NCBI RefSeq assembly: GCF_018390555.1
Contig: NZ_JAHBGB010000041.1
Span: 124,001-188,000 of the forward strand
DNA length: 64,000 nt
Origin: Ancylobacter oerskovii
Lineage (GTDB): Bacteria > Pseudomonadota > Alphaproteobacteria > Rhizobiales > Xanthobacteraceae
Direction: 5' to 3'
Position numbers and translations under genes: made by a program. The notes under the pieces were generated by a model that saw only the letters and a program-made list of their open reading frames with translations, did not search any database and had not been told where the DNA came from. Shown piece after piece: positions 22,436 to 30,384 of the stretch (its first letter is position 1; every line of letters begins with the position of its first letter).

Positions 22436-22563
22436 GTGGCGGCGCGCGCTCCTCACACCGGTCCATTGGACGATCGTGCCACGATAGGTCGCGTCCGGCT
22501 ATGGCGGACAGAAGATTTTCGCCATGCCGCTGGAAGCGTTGCGACGAGGGCCCCGGAGGGCCG

Positions 22564-23349
22564 TCACCGTATCAGCCGCAGGAGGGCGGTGGGGCCGGCG
22601 AGCAGCAGGATGAGGATCGCCAGCGGCACGCAAAAGACGAAACCGACATATTTGAAGCCGAGGGCGCCGACGATGCCGCCGGCGAAGAACAGCATCACGA
22701 ACATCGTCAGCAGCTTCAGCTTCTCGCGGTCGGCATAGATCAGCGGCAAGCCGGGCTGCCGCCGGCGATTATGGTTGAGATAGAACAACTTGCCGAGTTC
22801 GATGCCGAGATCGGTGACGACGCCGGTCATGTGGGTGGTGCGGATCTTGGCGCCGGAAAGCTTGGTGACGGTGGCGTTCTGCAAGCCCATGATGAAGCAC
22901 AGCACGGCCACCGCGGCGACCAGCGCGAGCGGCGAGCGGTGGGCGAGGTTGCCGAGCACGCCGAAGGCGAGCAGCAGAAAAGCCTCCAGAGTCAACGGGA
23001 TGGCATATTCCCGCCCGGCCTGGTGCAGGCGCGCCCAATTGACCAGCGCCGCCGAGGTGGCGGCACCGAGCACGAAGGGCAGCAGCGCGCCGACGCCGGC
23101 GACGACCAGGCCGGAAGCGCCGATCACCGCATTGTCGGCCATGGCCGAGATGATGCCGGACATGTGCGAGGTATACTGCCCGACCGCCAGGAGGCCGCCG
23201 GCATTGGTGGCGCCGGCCACGAAGGTCATGGCGAGGCCGAGCCGGGCATCGGCGAGCGGCGTGCGCTCGGAGGCCAGCATGCCGGCGGCGAAATGCGAAT
23301 AGCGGTGGGCCAGCCGCTGCTGGTCCGTGGAGGTTTCGGGCGCGGTCAT
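22564..23349 (-). CDS. YoaK/DUF1275 family membrane protein
   Basis: 261-residue integral membrane protein with about six segments and the DUF1275 signatures TFVAGATNAGGLLAVGQYTSHMSG near the N-terminus and MGLQNATVTKLSGAKIRTTH in the middle. The function of the family is unknown; transport is often assumed. ATG 23349 is used rather than the TTG six bases upstream. It lies between the dgc operon and the GbdR-like regulator on the same strand, 107 bases or more from each, so a link to betaine metabolism is only positional. Confidence 0.85.
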   Translation of the reverse strand: MTAPETSTDQQRLAHRYSHFAAGMLASERTPLADARLGLAMTFVAGATNAGGLLAVGQYTSHMSGIISAMADNAVIGASGLVVAGVGALLPFVLGAATSAALVNWARLHQAGREYAIPLTLEAFLLLAFGVLGNLAHRSPLALVAAVAVLCFIMGLQNATVTKLSGAKIRTTHMTGVVTDLGIELGKLFYLNHNRRRQPGLPLIYADREKLKLLTMFVMLFFAGGIVGALGFKYVGFVFCVPLAILILLLAGPTALLRLIR

Positions 23350-23463
23350 CGGCAATCAGCGCGGCGGGGCCGCGTCCATCGGCAGGCGGGAAGGCGGCGG
23401 TGGAACTCCCTCAACGCCTTGACTTAATGCCTTTGCCGCCTCCGCGCCACAGCTATTGCGGCA

Positions 23464-24420
23464 TCAGGAGCCGGTCCGTTCGGCGCGCGGCGGGCGGCCG
23501 AAATGGCGGGCATAGGCGGTGGAGAAATGCGCCGCCGAGCGGAAGCCGCAGGCAAGGCCGACATCGGTGACCGGCAGCGTCGACAGACGGAGCAATTCGC
23601 GCGCGCGATCAAGGCGCAAGCCGAGATGGTAGGCGGTCGGCGTCACCCCGAGATGCTGGCGGAACAACCGTTCGAGCTGGCGCGGCGATACCTCGATGTG
23701 CCGGGCGATGGCGGCAATGCCGGGCGGATTCTCGAGCGTCGCCTGCATCAGGCGCACGGCGCGGGCGAGAGAGGGGTCGGGCAGCGGCGGACGGGGGCGG
23801 GCGGAGGGGCGGCGAGCCAGCGTGCCGGGCTCCAGGATGAACTGTTCCGCCACCCGGTCGGCGACATCGCGGCCGCAGCGGGCGGCGATCAGGGCAAGCA
23901 TCATGCGCATCGGGGCGACGCCGCCGGTGCAGGTGAGGCGATCACCATCGATGACGAAGGGGGCTTCGATGAAGTCAACATGCTGGAATTCCTCGCGAAT
24001 GGCGGCGAGGTTCTCCCAGTGGATGGCGCAGCGGCGGTGGTCGAGCAGGCCGGCCTCGGCCAGCACGAAGCTGCCCGTGCAGAGAGCGCCGAGCGCGATG
24101 CCGCGCCGCGCATGACGCCGCAGCATGTCGGCGACCGCCGGCAAGGCGGCGTGGCGGATGTCGATGCCGCCGCAGACCAGCAGCAGGTCGACCTCCTTCG
24201 CGGCGGCCAGCGGGCGCGAGGGAGAGAGGGTGAGGCCGTTGCTGGCCGCCGCCGGCCGCGTATCGGAGGTCAGGATCTCCCAGGAATAACTCTCTGATTC
24301 CGAAACGTAATTCGCCATCCGCAACGCTTCGAGCGCGTTGACGGTCGCCACCATGGAATGGTTGGGCAGGGTGAGGAACCCCACCGAGGAGATGCTGGCG
24401 AGATCGGGAGCCGGGCGCAT
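23464..24420 (-). CDS. gbdR: GbdR-like AraC-family regulator with GATase1-like domain
   Basis: 318-residue regulator with an N-terminal GATase1-like (DJ-1/PfpI) sensor domain (VGFLTLPNHSM...CGGIDIRH...LGALCTGSFVLAEAG) and a C-terminal AraC helix-turn-helix pair (GIAAIARHIEVSPRQLERLF; LPVTDVGLACGFRSAAHFS). The Pseudomonas GbdR of this build activates betaine and dimethylglycine catabolic genes in response to those compounds. ATG 24420 is preferred (AGGAA 8 bases upstream) over the longer 24474 form, which would overlap a small ORF. Of the two such regulators in the window this is the closer to GbdR, and it sits between dgcAB and gbcAB. Confidence 0.82.
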   Translation of the reverse strand: MRPAPDLASISSVGFLTLPNHSMVATVNALEALRMANYVSESESYSWEILTSDTRPAAASNGLTLSPSRPLAAAKEVDLLLVCGGIDIRHAALPAVADMLRRHARRGIALGALCTGSFVLAEAGLLDHRRCAIHWENLAAIREEFQHVDFIEAPFVIDGDRLTCTGGVAPMRMMLALIAARCGRDVADRVAEQFILEPGTLARRPSARPRPPLPDPSLARAVRLMQATLENPPGIAAIARHIEVSPRQLERLFRQHLGVTPTAYHLGLRLDRARELLRLSTLPVTDVGLACGFRSAAHFSTAYARHFGRPPRAERTGS

Positions 24421-24461
24421 GCGATCATTTCCTGAAGCGTCCCGCGCCAAGCGGGCTGCTG

Positions 24462-24569
24462 TCAAAAATCCCATTCCTCGACATGCGGAAGCAAGAAAGC
24501 CGCCGCAAAAATGTCCTGACGGTCGACATCAATAGGCAGGTTCATATCGTTCGTGTGGGATATTGTCAT
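24462..24569 (-). CDS. Small ORF (35 codons) upstream of the GbdR-like gene; possible leader peptide
   Basis: An ORF of 35 codons preceded by AAGGAAG about 8 bases before ATG 24569, ending 41 bases before the regulator start. The peptide is acidic, with MNLPIDV near the start and LLPHVEEWDF at the end; I do not recognise it. Its ATG shares the CATG at 24567-24570 with the start of the divergent gene at 24568. Codon choice is less GC-biased than in neighbours. It could be an upstream ORF controlling translation of the regulator, or chance. Confidence 0.45.
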   Translation of the reverse strand: MTISHTNDMNLPIDVDRQDIFAAAFLLPHVEEWDF

Positions 24570-25203
24570 GTCATTGTCTTCCTTGGGTTTTCGGAGCTGG
24601 GCGCGGCGTGCGGCGCTGCCGTTCGGATTCGCCCTGGCGGTGACCGCCGGTAGCACGGTATTGATGCGCGCGGCGATTTCCACCAGCGAGGAACCGGCTT
24701 CGCAGCCCGTGGCGCGGGTGATCCTGCCGCCGCCGGCCGAATCCGCCCCGGCCGCCCATGGCGGCCATCCGGCGCCGACCTATGTCCGCGCCATCGAGTC
24801 GGATGCGGTATATGCGCCGCCGAAATCGGAAAAAACCGTTTCGACTCATAAGGTTGAGGGTGCCGTGCCGTCGGCGGCCGTTGCGGCGCTGCCTCAGGGC
24901 GTGGAGCGTTTCGACCGGTGTTCCGGGGAGTGCGACAGCCGCGATCCGCTGATCGAGCGCGCCAGCTACCCCCAGGGCGCGCCGGCACCGGCCTACGAGG
25001 TGGTGGGCACCCCGGCGCCGCAGGAAGACAACGCCTTGTTTTCGCTGCCGAAATGGGAAGACGGCGTGGAGATGGTCGACAGGGCCAAGGCGGCGGTGGT
25101 GTCCGCGGGCACGGAGGCGGCGGGCACGCTGAAGAAGGCCGTCGACGGCGCCTCGGATTTTGCCACCGGCCTCGTGCGACCGGGCTCCGCCTCGGTGCAG
25201 TGA
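24568..25203 (+). CDS. Hypothetical single-pass membrane/periplasmic protein
   Basis: 211-residue protein of unknown function. It starts with a positively charged stretch and one hydrophobic segment (LPFGFALAVTAGSTVLM), probably an uncleaved anchor, followed by a Pro/Ala-rich region, a Cys pair in RCSGECDSRDP and a C-terminal amphipathic stretch rich in Ala, Lys and Gly. Codon use with strong GC at third positions supports a real gene. ATG 24568 lacks a good Shine-Dalgarno site; ATG 24661 is an alternative. It is divergent from the regulator and convergent with gbcB. Confidence 0.65.
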   Translation: MSLSSLGFRSWARRAALPFGFALAVTAGSTVLMRAAISTSEEPASQPVARVILPPPAESAPAAHGGHPAPTYVRAIESDAVYAPPKSEKTVSTHKVEGAVPSAAVAALPQGVERFDRCSGECDSRDPLIERASYPQGAPAPAYEVVGTPAPQEDNALFSLPKWEDGVEMVDRAKAAVVSAGTEAAGTLKKAVDGASDFATGLVRPGSASVQ

Positions 25204-25273
25204 GGTGTACGATCGGGCCGATCTGTCCGGTCCGACCGGCCTTCACGCGCGGTGAGGCCGATCGGAGGCCGGA

Positions 25274-26437
25274 TCAGCGATCCACCACCAGGTCGGAGGT
25301 CGGCTTCGAGCAGCAGAGCAGCGCCATGCCGGCATCGATCTCGCGCTGGCGGATGCCGCCGCCATGCTTCATGTCGACGGTGCCGGAGGTGAGCTTCGAC
25401 TTGCAGGTGCCGCACAGTCCCTTCGAGCAGGAGGAGGGCAGGCGCACCCCGTTGCGGCGGGCGGCATCGAGCACGAACATGTCCGACCGGACCTCGATGC
25501 TGCGGTTCTGCTTGGCGAAGGTGACGGTGTAGGTGGCGACCTGCGGCTCGGCGGCGTGCGCCTCCCCTGCCGCCTCCGTCTCGACCACCTCGGCGGCGAC
25601 GTCCGGCTCGGCCCTGGCGAGCTCCGCGAAGTCGAAGCTCTCCTCGTGGTGGCGGGCCATGTCGAAGCCGGTACCCTTCAGCATCTCGCGGACCGCCGCC
25701 ATGAAGGGCGAGGGGCCGCAGACGAAGATCTCCCTTTCCTTGTAGTCGGGCGCGACGTGGTTGAGCAGGCCGAGATTCAGCCGGCCGCGCAAGCCGTGCC
25801 ACGGCTCGAACGGGCTGTCGGCCTCGCAGATCGGCGCGAAGCGGAAATGGCCGGGCTGGTTGCGGGCCATCAGCTCCAGCTCGTCGCGGAAGATGATGTC
25901 CACCGGCGAGCGGGCGGCGTGCACGAAGACGATGTCGCGCGGCTCGGCGAGGTCGTGGAACGAGCGGGCCATCGACATCAAGGGGGTGATGCCGGAGCCG
26001 CCGGACAGGAACAGATAGCGCGGCGAAGGGCCGGGCGTGCCCTGCGCGAAGCAGGAGAAGTCGCCCATCGGCCCGACGGCGCGGATCACCGATCCCACCT
26101 TGATATGGTCATGCAGGAAATTCGACACCGGGCCGCCGGGCACCCGCTTCACGGTGATGGAGAGGGTGTGCGGGCGGGTGGGCGTCGAGGAGAGCGTATA
26201 GCAGCGGTGGATGGTCTCGCCGCCGACCTCCAGCTCCAGCGTGACGAACTGGCCGGGGGCGTAGCGGAAGACGCAGGGGCTGCGCGGGGCGAGCACGAAG
26301 GTCTTCACATCCGGCGTCTCGTCGCGCACCGCGCGCACCACCAGCGCGTCATCGGCCTCCGGGTCCCATTGCGGGAGCGAGGCGGCGAGGCGCGGGGCCG
26401 CGGGATCGGGCGAGGACGTATGGGTCGGGGCGCTCAT
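25274..26437 (-). CDS. gbcB: GbcB-like ferredoxin reductase component of glycine betaine monooxygenase
   Basis: 387-residue reductase: an N-terminal FAD domain (RCYTLSSTPTRP), an NAD-binding domain (FLSGGSGITPLMSM and CGPSPFM), and a C-terminal plant-type 2Fe-2S ferredoxin domain with C-x4-C-x2-C (CSKGLCGTC) plus a distal Cys in LLCCSKP. An acidic linker of about 45 residues separates the last two. It would pass electrons from NAD(P)H to the Rieske oxygenase GbcA for demethylation of glycine betaine to dimethylglycine. ATG 26437 gives the family-like N-terminus. It lies downstream of gbcA in the same direction, across a 437-base repeat mosaic. Confidence 0.85.
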   Translation of the reverse strand: MSAPTHTSSPDPAAPRLAASLPQWDPEADDALVVRAVRDETPDVKTFVLAPRSPCVFRYAPGQFVTLELEVGGETIHRCYTLSSTPTRPHTLSITVKRVPGGPVSNFLHDHIKVGSVIRAVGPMGDFSCFAQGTPGPSPRYLFLSGGSGITPLMSMARSFHDLAEPRDIVFVHAARSPVDIIFRDELELMARNQPGHFRFAPICEADSPFEPWHGLRGRLNLGLLNHVAPDYKEREIFVCGPSPFMAAVREMLKGTGFDMARHHEESFDFAELARAEPDVAAEVVETEAAGEAHAAEPQVATYTVTFAKQNRSIEVRSDMFVLDAARRNGVRLPSSCSKGLCGTCKSKLTSGTVDMKHGGGIRQREIDAGMALLCCSKPTSDLVVDR

Positions 26438-26458
26438 ATGTCGATTGTCCTGAAGCGA

Positions 26459-26564
26459 CCTCATCCTGAGGTGCGAGCGAAGCGAGCCTCGAGGGAGGCT
26501 AGTCTCGGGGGTCTTCCGTTTCAGCATCCTTCGATGCCGCCTCCGGCGGCACCTCGGGATGAGG
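26459..26564. repeat. Palindromic intergenic repeat, family A, between gbcA and gbcB
   Basis: A 106-base element bounded by inverted 16-mers: CCTCATCCTGAGGTGC (26459-26474) and GCACCTCGGGATGAGG (26549-26564), one mismatch. Its inner part, gcgaagcgagcctcgag, is typical of a repeat scattered through many Hyphomicrobiales genomes. No gene in it. Confidence 0.75.
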
Positions 26565-26587
26565 GCGTCTTGTGAACTGCGCGGCTT

Positions 26588-26680
26588 CCTCTCCCCATTG
26601 GGGAGAGGAAAGGTGCCGGTCCTGGCCGCCGGGTGGGAGATCTCCGGCGGAGTAGCCCCCTCTCCCCATTGGGGAGAGGG
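26588..26680. repeat. Pair of family B palindromes between gbcA and gbcB
   Basis: Two perfect palindromes with an ATT loop: CCTCTCCCC/GGGGAGAGG (26588-26608) and CCCTCTCCCC/GGGGAGAGGG (26658-26680). On the gbc transcript each would form a 9- to 10-bp hairpin; no T run follows, so they are not classical terminators. Confidence 0.75.
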
Positions 26681-26699
26681 AGGAAAGATTTAACTCCGC

Positions 26700-26810
26700 C
26701 TTGCGGGACGTCATGGCCGGGCTTGTCCCGGCCATCCACGTCGTCGTTCCCATCGGAGCTCCCGTTCCAAGGCGTGGATCCCCGGACCAGGTCCGGGGAT
26801 GACGGCGTTC
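26700..26810. repeat. Family C repeat (atggccgggcttgtcccggccat / ccccggaccaggtccgggg) between gbcA and gbcB
   Basis: Two more palindromes: ATGGCCGGG-cttgt-CCCGGCCAT and, after a short spacer, ATCCCCGGACC-a-GGTCCGGGGAT. This pair is a third dispersed repeat type familiar from Hyphomicrobiales. With families A and B it fills the 437-base gap, where I see no gene. Confidence 0.65.
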
Positions 26811-26874
26811 CGGTTCGGGGCGGCCAGGATGAGGCGGGCGGGGTCGGGAGGACGGATGGGCGGCTCCCACCACC

Positions 26875-28134
26875 TCACCGCCCGATATGGTCCTGCATCC
26901 GGCCGACATACCAGTTGCAGAACTTGTCCACGAGCATCTCGGTATGCGGGGAATAGGGGCCGGGCTCGTAGGCCGGCGAGCGGGCGCCTTCCTGGCAATA
27001 GCCGACCAGGGTCGAGTCCTGGTCGTTGGTGGCGTCCCACACCGCGACGAGGTTCTCGACGTCGTAGTCGACGCCCTCCACCGCGTCCTTGTGCACCAGC
27101 CATTTGGTGCGCAGCAGCGAGCGCTCGGCATCGAGCGGCAGCACCGAGAACACCACCGCGTGGTCGGACATGAAATGGTGCCAGGAGTTCGGCTGCGTCC
27201 AGAAATGCAGCGCGCCGTGCCGGGGATCGTTGATCTTGCCGAGCAGCTTCCGGCACGCCGCCTTGGTGTCGCCGGTGTGGCTCTCGCCGTCGCCGGCCAG
27301 CGGCAGCCGCTCGGTGCGGAAGCCGGTGATCATGTCGTCGAGATGCTCCATCATCGTCGAGGGGAAGCCGCAGCTCTCCCATTCGCGATGCGAGGAGGTG
27401 ATGAGCCGGGCGTAGTCCTCGGCCTCCTTGCGGCCGTGCTCGTCGAGCTCCTCCGGCGCGAAGCCGAAGCCATAGGCGAAGAGCGGCACGGTGAGCTCGG
27501 GATGGTTGCCCGCGCAGTGATAGCACTCGCGGTTGTTCTCCATGGTGAGCTTCCAGTTGCCGGGCTCGATGATGTCCTTCTCGAAGGCTACCTTGGCGTT
27601 CTTCAGGTCGTGCGGGGCGAGATAGGGCGCCATCTTCGCCGCCATCACGTCGAAATCCGCCGGCGGGTCGTCGGACAGGCAGATGAAGATCAGCCCTTCC
27701 AGCGAGCGCACATGCACCGGCTTCAGCCCGTGGCAGCCGGGATCGAAATCCCCGCCCATATGCTCGGCGAACAGGAGCTTGCCGTCGAGGCCGTAGGTCC
27801 AGGAATGATAGCGGCAGACGAGGTTGCCGACCGTGGTCTTGTAATCCAGCACCAGCCGGGCGCCGCGGTGGCGGCACACATTGTGGAAGGCGCAGACATT
27901 CATGTCGTCGTCGCGGGCGATGATCACCGAGGCGGTGCCGATCTCCACCGTCATGGCGTCGCCGGCCTCGGGGATGTCCGGCTCGACGCCGACGAAGATC
28001 CAGTGATGGCCGAAAATGATGTCGAGATCGGCCTTGAAAATCTCCGGGCTGGTGTAGAAGGGAGCCTCGAGGCTGTGGCCGGGCTTGCGCCGGCGCAGCA
28101 GGGCTTTCAGCGGCGTATCGGTGGAATCGAGCAT
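26875..28134 (-). CDS. gbcA: GbcA-like Rieske oxygenase of glycine betaine monooxygenase
   Basis: 419-residue Rieske non-haem iron oxygenase. The Rieske 2Fe-2S motif is C-x-H...C-x2-H (CRHRGARL then NLVCRYHSW); the catalytic iron ligands lie in the NNRECYHCAGNHPEL region. With GbcB it would oxidatively demethylate glycine betaine to dimethylglycine plus formaldehyde. The start at 28134 (MLDSTDTPLK) has GGGAGA 7-8 bases upstream; longer forms lack conserved sequence. Stachydrine demethylase and carnitine oxygenase belong to the same family, but the flanking choline, dgc and sox genes favour glycine betaine. Confidence 0.87.
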   Translation of the reverse strand: MLDSTDTPLKALLRRRKPGHSLEAPFYTSPEIFKADLDIIFGHHWIFVGVEPDIPEAGDAMTVEIGTASVIIARDDDMNVCAFHNVCRHRGARLVLDYKTTVGNLVCRYHSWTYGLDGKLLFAEHMGGDFDPGCHGLKPVHVRSLEGLIFICLSDDPPADFDVMAAKMAPYLAPHDLKNAKVAFEKDIIEPGNWKLTMENNRECYHCAGNHPELTVPLFAYGFGFAPEELDEHGRKEAEDYARLITSSHREWESCGFPSTMMEHLDDMITGFRTERLPLAGDGESHTGDTKAACRKLLGKINDPRHGALHFWTQPNSWHHFMSDHAVVFSVLPLDAERSLLRTKWLVHKDAVEGVDYDVENLVAVWDATNDQDSTLVGYCQEGARSPAYEPGPYSPHTEMLVDKFCNWYVGRMQDHIGR

Positions 28135-28380
28135 CGCAACTCTCCCTCGCAACCTGCGCCCCGGGCCGCCTCCGGCCCGGCGCCGGCGGCGTGGCTTCCG
28201 GCGCATGTTCCCGGTTGCTGGATTGGAATTGTTCGACCAAGCGGGCGGCGTGACTTTCACATTTGCGACGCGGCTTTTCCTTGGAGCGACATTTGCCGGC
28301 AGCATGGCGGGCAGGGTGAGCTTTTGGGCAGGCGCCGGCCGGGCAAGGCACGCCGCTCGCGCGATCACGGAGACGGCCGC

Positions 28381-28818
28381 ATGAACACCCCGCTCGAATC
28401 CTGGCTGTTCTGGGCGGTGCTGTCGGCGGGCTTCGCGGCGCTGACCGCCATCTTCGGCAAGGTGGGCGTGGAGAATGTCGGCGCCGACTTCGCCACCTTC
28501 ATCCGCACGCTGGTGATCCTCGCCGCCATCAGCCTGATCCTCACCGCCTCCGGCGGCTGGCAGGGGATCGGCACGATAAGCCCGCGCAGCGGCCTGTTCC
28601 TGGTGCTGTCGGGGCTGGCCACCGGGCTGAGCTGGGTGTGCTATTTCCGCGCGCTCAGGATCGGCGACGCGGCGCGGGTGGCGCCGGTCGACAAGCTCTC
28701 GGTGGTGCTGGTGGCGGTGTTCGGGGTGATCTTCCTCGGCGAGAAGCTCTCCGGGCCCAACTGGCTGGGCATCGCGCTCATCGCCGCCGGGGCGGTGCTG
28801 GTCGCCTATAAGGGCTGA
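28381..28818 (+). CDS. EamA-domain membrane protein (single-domain DMT superfamily)
   Basis: 145-residue protein with about five hydrophobic segments forming one EamA domain, half the size of a usual ten-TM DMT exporter; such half-size members are thought to work as dimers. Conserved features include FRALRIGDAARVAPVDKLSVVLVA and GEKLSGPNWLGIALIAAG. It is divergent from gbcA (246-base gap) and converges on the DUF72 gene. Substrate unknown. Confidence 0.83.
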   Translation: MNTPLESWLFWAVLSAGFAALTAIFGKVGVENVGADFATFIRTLVILAAISLILTASGGWQGIGTISPRSGLFLVLSGLATGLSWVCYFRALRIGDAARVAPVDKLSVVLVAVFGVIFLGEKLSGPNWLGIALIAAGAVLVAYKG

Positions 28819-28843
28819 GCGCCGCCGGTGGCGGCCGGCGCGT

Positions 28844-29647
28844 TCACCGCACCCGCTCGATCAGCTCCATGGCGGCGTGCGGGTTGCGCAGCTTGTGGCC
28901 GCTGATGACGAACAGGAAGGTCTCGCGCGGGACGACCGGCGCCGGCTCGGCGACGAGCCAGTTGCCGAGATCCGGTGGGGTGCGCCCTGCCGCCCAATGG
29001 CGGGCGCGGGCGGCCCAGCTGTCGAGCTCGGCCTCGGAATAGCCCTTCGGATGGTCCTCGCGCGTGCCCATGATGCGGGCATAGACGAAGGGGGCGGTGA
29101 GATCGGCGATCAGCGGATGCTCGCTGTCGCCGGCGATGACGATGCCGACGCCGTGCTCGCGGGCCAGAGCGACGAAGTCCTTGTTGGCGAAGCTCTCGTG
29201 GCGCACCTCGACGACGTGGCTGAGGGCGCGGCCTTCATGGGTCTTCGGCAGCAGCGCGAGGAAGGCGGCGAAGTCGTCGGGGTCGAACTTCTTGGTGCCC
29301 ATGAACTGCCAGTTGATCGGGCCGAGCTTGTCCTTCAGCTCGGTGATGCCGCTGGTGACGAACTTCTCGATGGAGGAGCCGGCTTCGGCGAGCACGCGGC
29401 GATTGGTGGCGAAGCGCGGGCCCTTCAGCGCGAAGACGAAGCCCTCCGGCGTCTCGTCGTGCCATTTGGCGAAGCTTTCCGGCTTCTGCGAGCCGTAATA
29501 GGTGCCGTTGACCTCGATGGCGGTGAGCTTGCCGGCGGCATATTCCAGCTCGCGCTTCTGGGCGAGGCCGTCGGGATAGAAGCTGCCGCGCCAGGGCTCG
29601 AAGGTCCAGCCGCCGATGCCGATGCGGATGGGGGCCGGTGTCGTCAT
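28844..29647 (-). CDS. DUF72 (YecE-like) family protein
   Basis: 267-residue TIM-barrel-like DUF72 protein. It shows IRIGIGGWTFEPWRGSFYP at the N-terminus, AIEVNGTYYGSQKPESFAKW, FALKGPRFATNRRVL and a C-terminal YARIMGTREDHPKGY, all in family order. Biochemical role is not established for the family. ATG 29647 has AGGAGG about 6 bases upstream. It sits in a minus-strand run with a kinase and an AraC regulator between gbcA and soxG, so it may be co-transcribed with them. Confidence 0.86.
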   Translation of the reverse strand: MTTPAPIRIGIGGWTFEPWRGSFYPDGLAQKRELEYAAGKLTAIEVNGTYYGSQKPESFAKWHDETPEGFVFALKGPRFATNRRVLAEAGSSIEKFVTSGITELKDKLGPINWQFMGTKKFDPDDFAAFLALLPKTHEGRALSHVVEVRHESFANKDFVALAREHGVGIVIAGDSEHPLIADLTAPFVYARIMGTREDHPKGYSEAELDSWAARARHWAAGRTPPDLGNWLVAEPAPVVPRETFLFVISGHKLRNPHAAMELIERVR

Positions 29648-29726
29648 CGCGTCCTCCTCGCGTGGGGAGGGCGATCCTAGGGCAGAGGGAGGGCGGTGGA
29701 AATCCGAAACGGACGCGCGGGACGGA

Positions 29727-30383
29727 TCAGTCCCCGGAAGGGACGGTGTTGGCGACGAGGAGATCGGCGGCGACGCTGCGGGCGATGACGAGCCGCGCAT
29801 TGGGCAGGTCGTTGCCTTCCAGCTTGGCCGCGAGGCGGGCGTCGTCATAGCCGAAGCCGCGCCAGCGGGCGGCGAGCCGTGCTTCCAGCACGTCGAGCGG
29901 CACGTCCAGCATCACGGTGAGGTCGAAGCGGGGGCGCAGCCCCGCCCAGGCGGGATCGTCGAGCAGCAGGTAATTACCCTCGACCAGGATGAGGCGCGCC
30001 TCCGGCCCGATGGCGCGGGCGCCGGCGCGGGCGATCTCCAGCTCGCGGTCGAACACCGGCACCACCACCTCGCTTCCGTCGTCGCGGCGCAGGCGGTCGA
30101 GCAGGACGGCGAGGCCGTCGACGTCGAAGGTGTGCGGCGCGCCCTTGCGGGCGAGGTGGCCGCGGGCCTCGAGCAGCCGGTCGTCGAAATGGAACCCGTC
30201 CATCGGCAGGATCTGCGCGAGGCCAGGGGCGGCACGGTCGAGGCGCTCCTTCAGCGCCTCGGCGAAGCTGCTCTTGCCGGCGCCCGGCGCGCCGACGATC
30301 CCCACCATGGTGCGGGGGCCGCGCTGGCGGGCGAGCAGCGCCTGCGCCAGGCCGGCGAGGGTGGTGCGGGCGGGGGCGCTCAT
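29727..30383 (-). CDS. P-loop nucleoside/fructose-type kinase of the uridine kinase/PRK superfamily
   Basis: 218-residue kinase with Walker A GAPGAGKS (31-38), ILPMDGFHFDDRLLEARG (the substrate/acceptor region typical of YggC/FrcK-type and uridine kinase-like proteins) and LILVEGNYLLLDDPAW. Related genes lie in sugar operons, but none is here, so the substrate is unknown. It is separated by one base from the end of the AraC regulator gene upstream, implying co-transcription with it. Confidence 0.78.
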   Translation of the reverse strand: MSAPARTTLAGLAQALLARQRGPRTMVGIVGAPGAGKSSFAEALKERLDRAAPGLAQILPMDGFHFDDRLLEARGHLARKGAPHTFDVDGLAVLLDRLRRDDGSEVVVPVFDRELEIARAGARAIGPEARLILVEGNYLLLDDPAWAGLRPRFDLTVMLDVPLDVLEARLAARWRGFGYDDARLAAKLEGNDLPNARLVIARSVAADLLVANTVPSGD

Positions 30384-30384
30384 C

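Noticed and set aside
20438-22738. Long plus-strand frame opposite dgcA (766 codons)
   Set aside because: Composition rich in H, R, D and G without motifs, typical of an antisense frame in GC-rich DNA; the minus strand encodes DgcA with clear motifs.
26459-26810. CRISPR-like repetition between gbcA and gbcB
   Set aside because: The repeats are palindromes of different families with no regular unit-spacer pattern and no cas genes.
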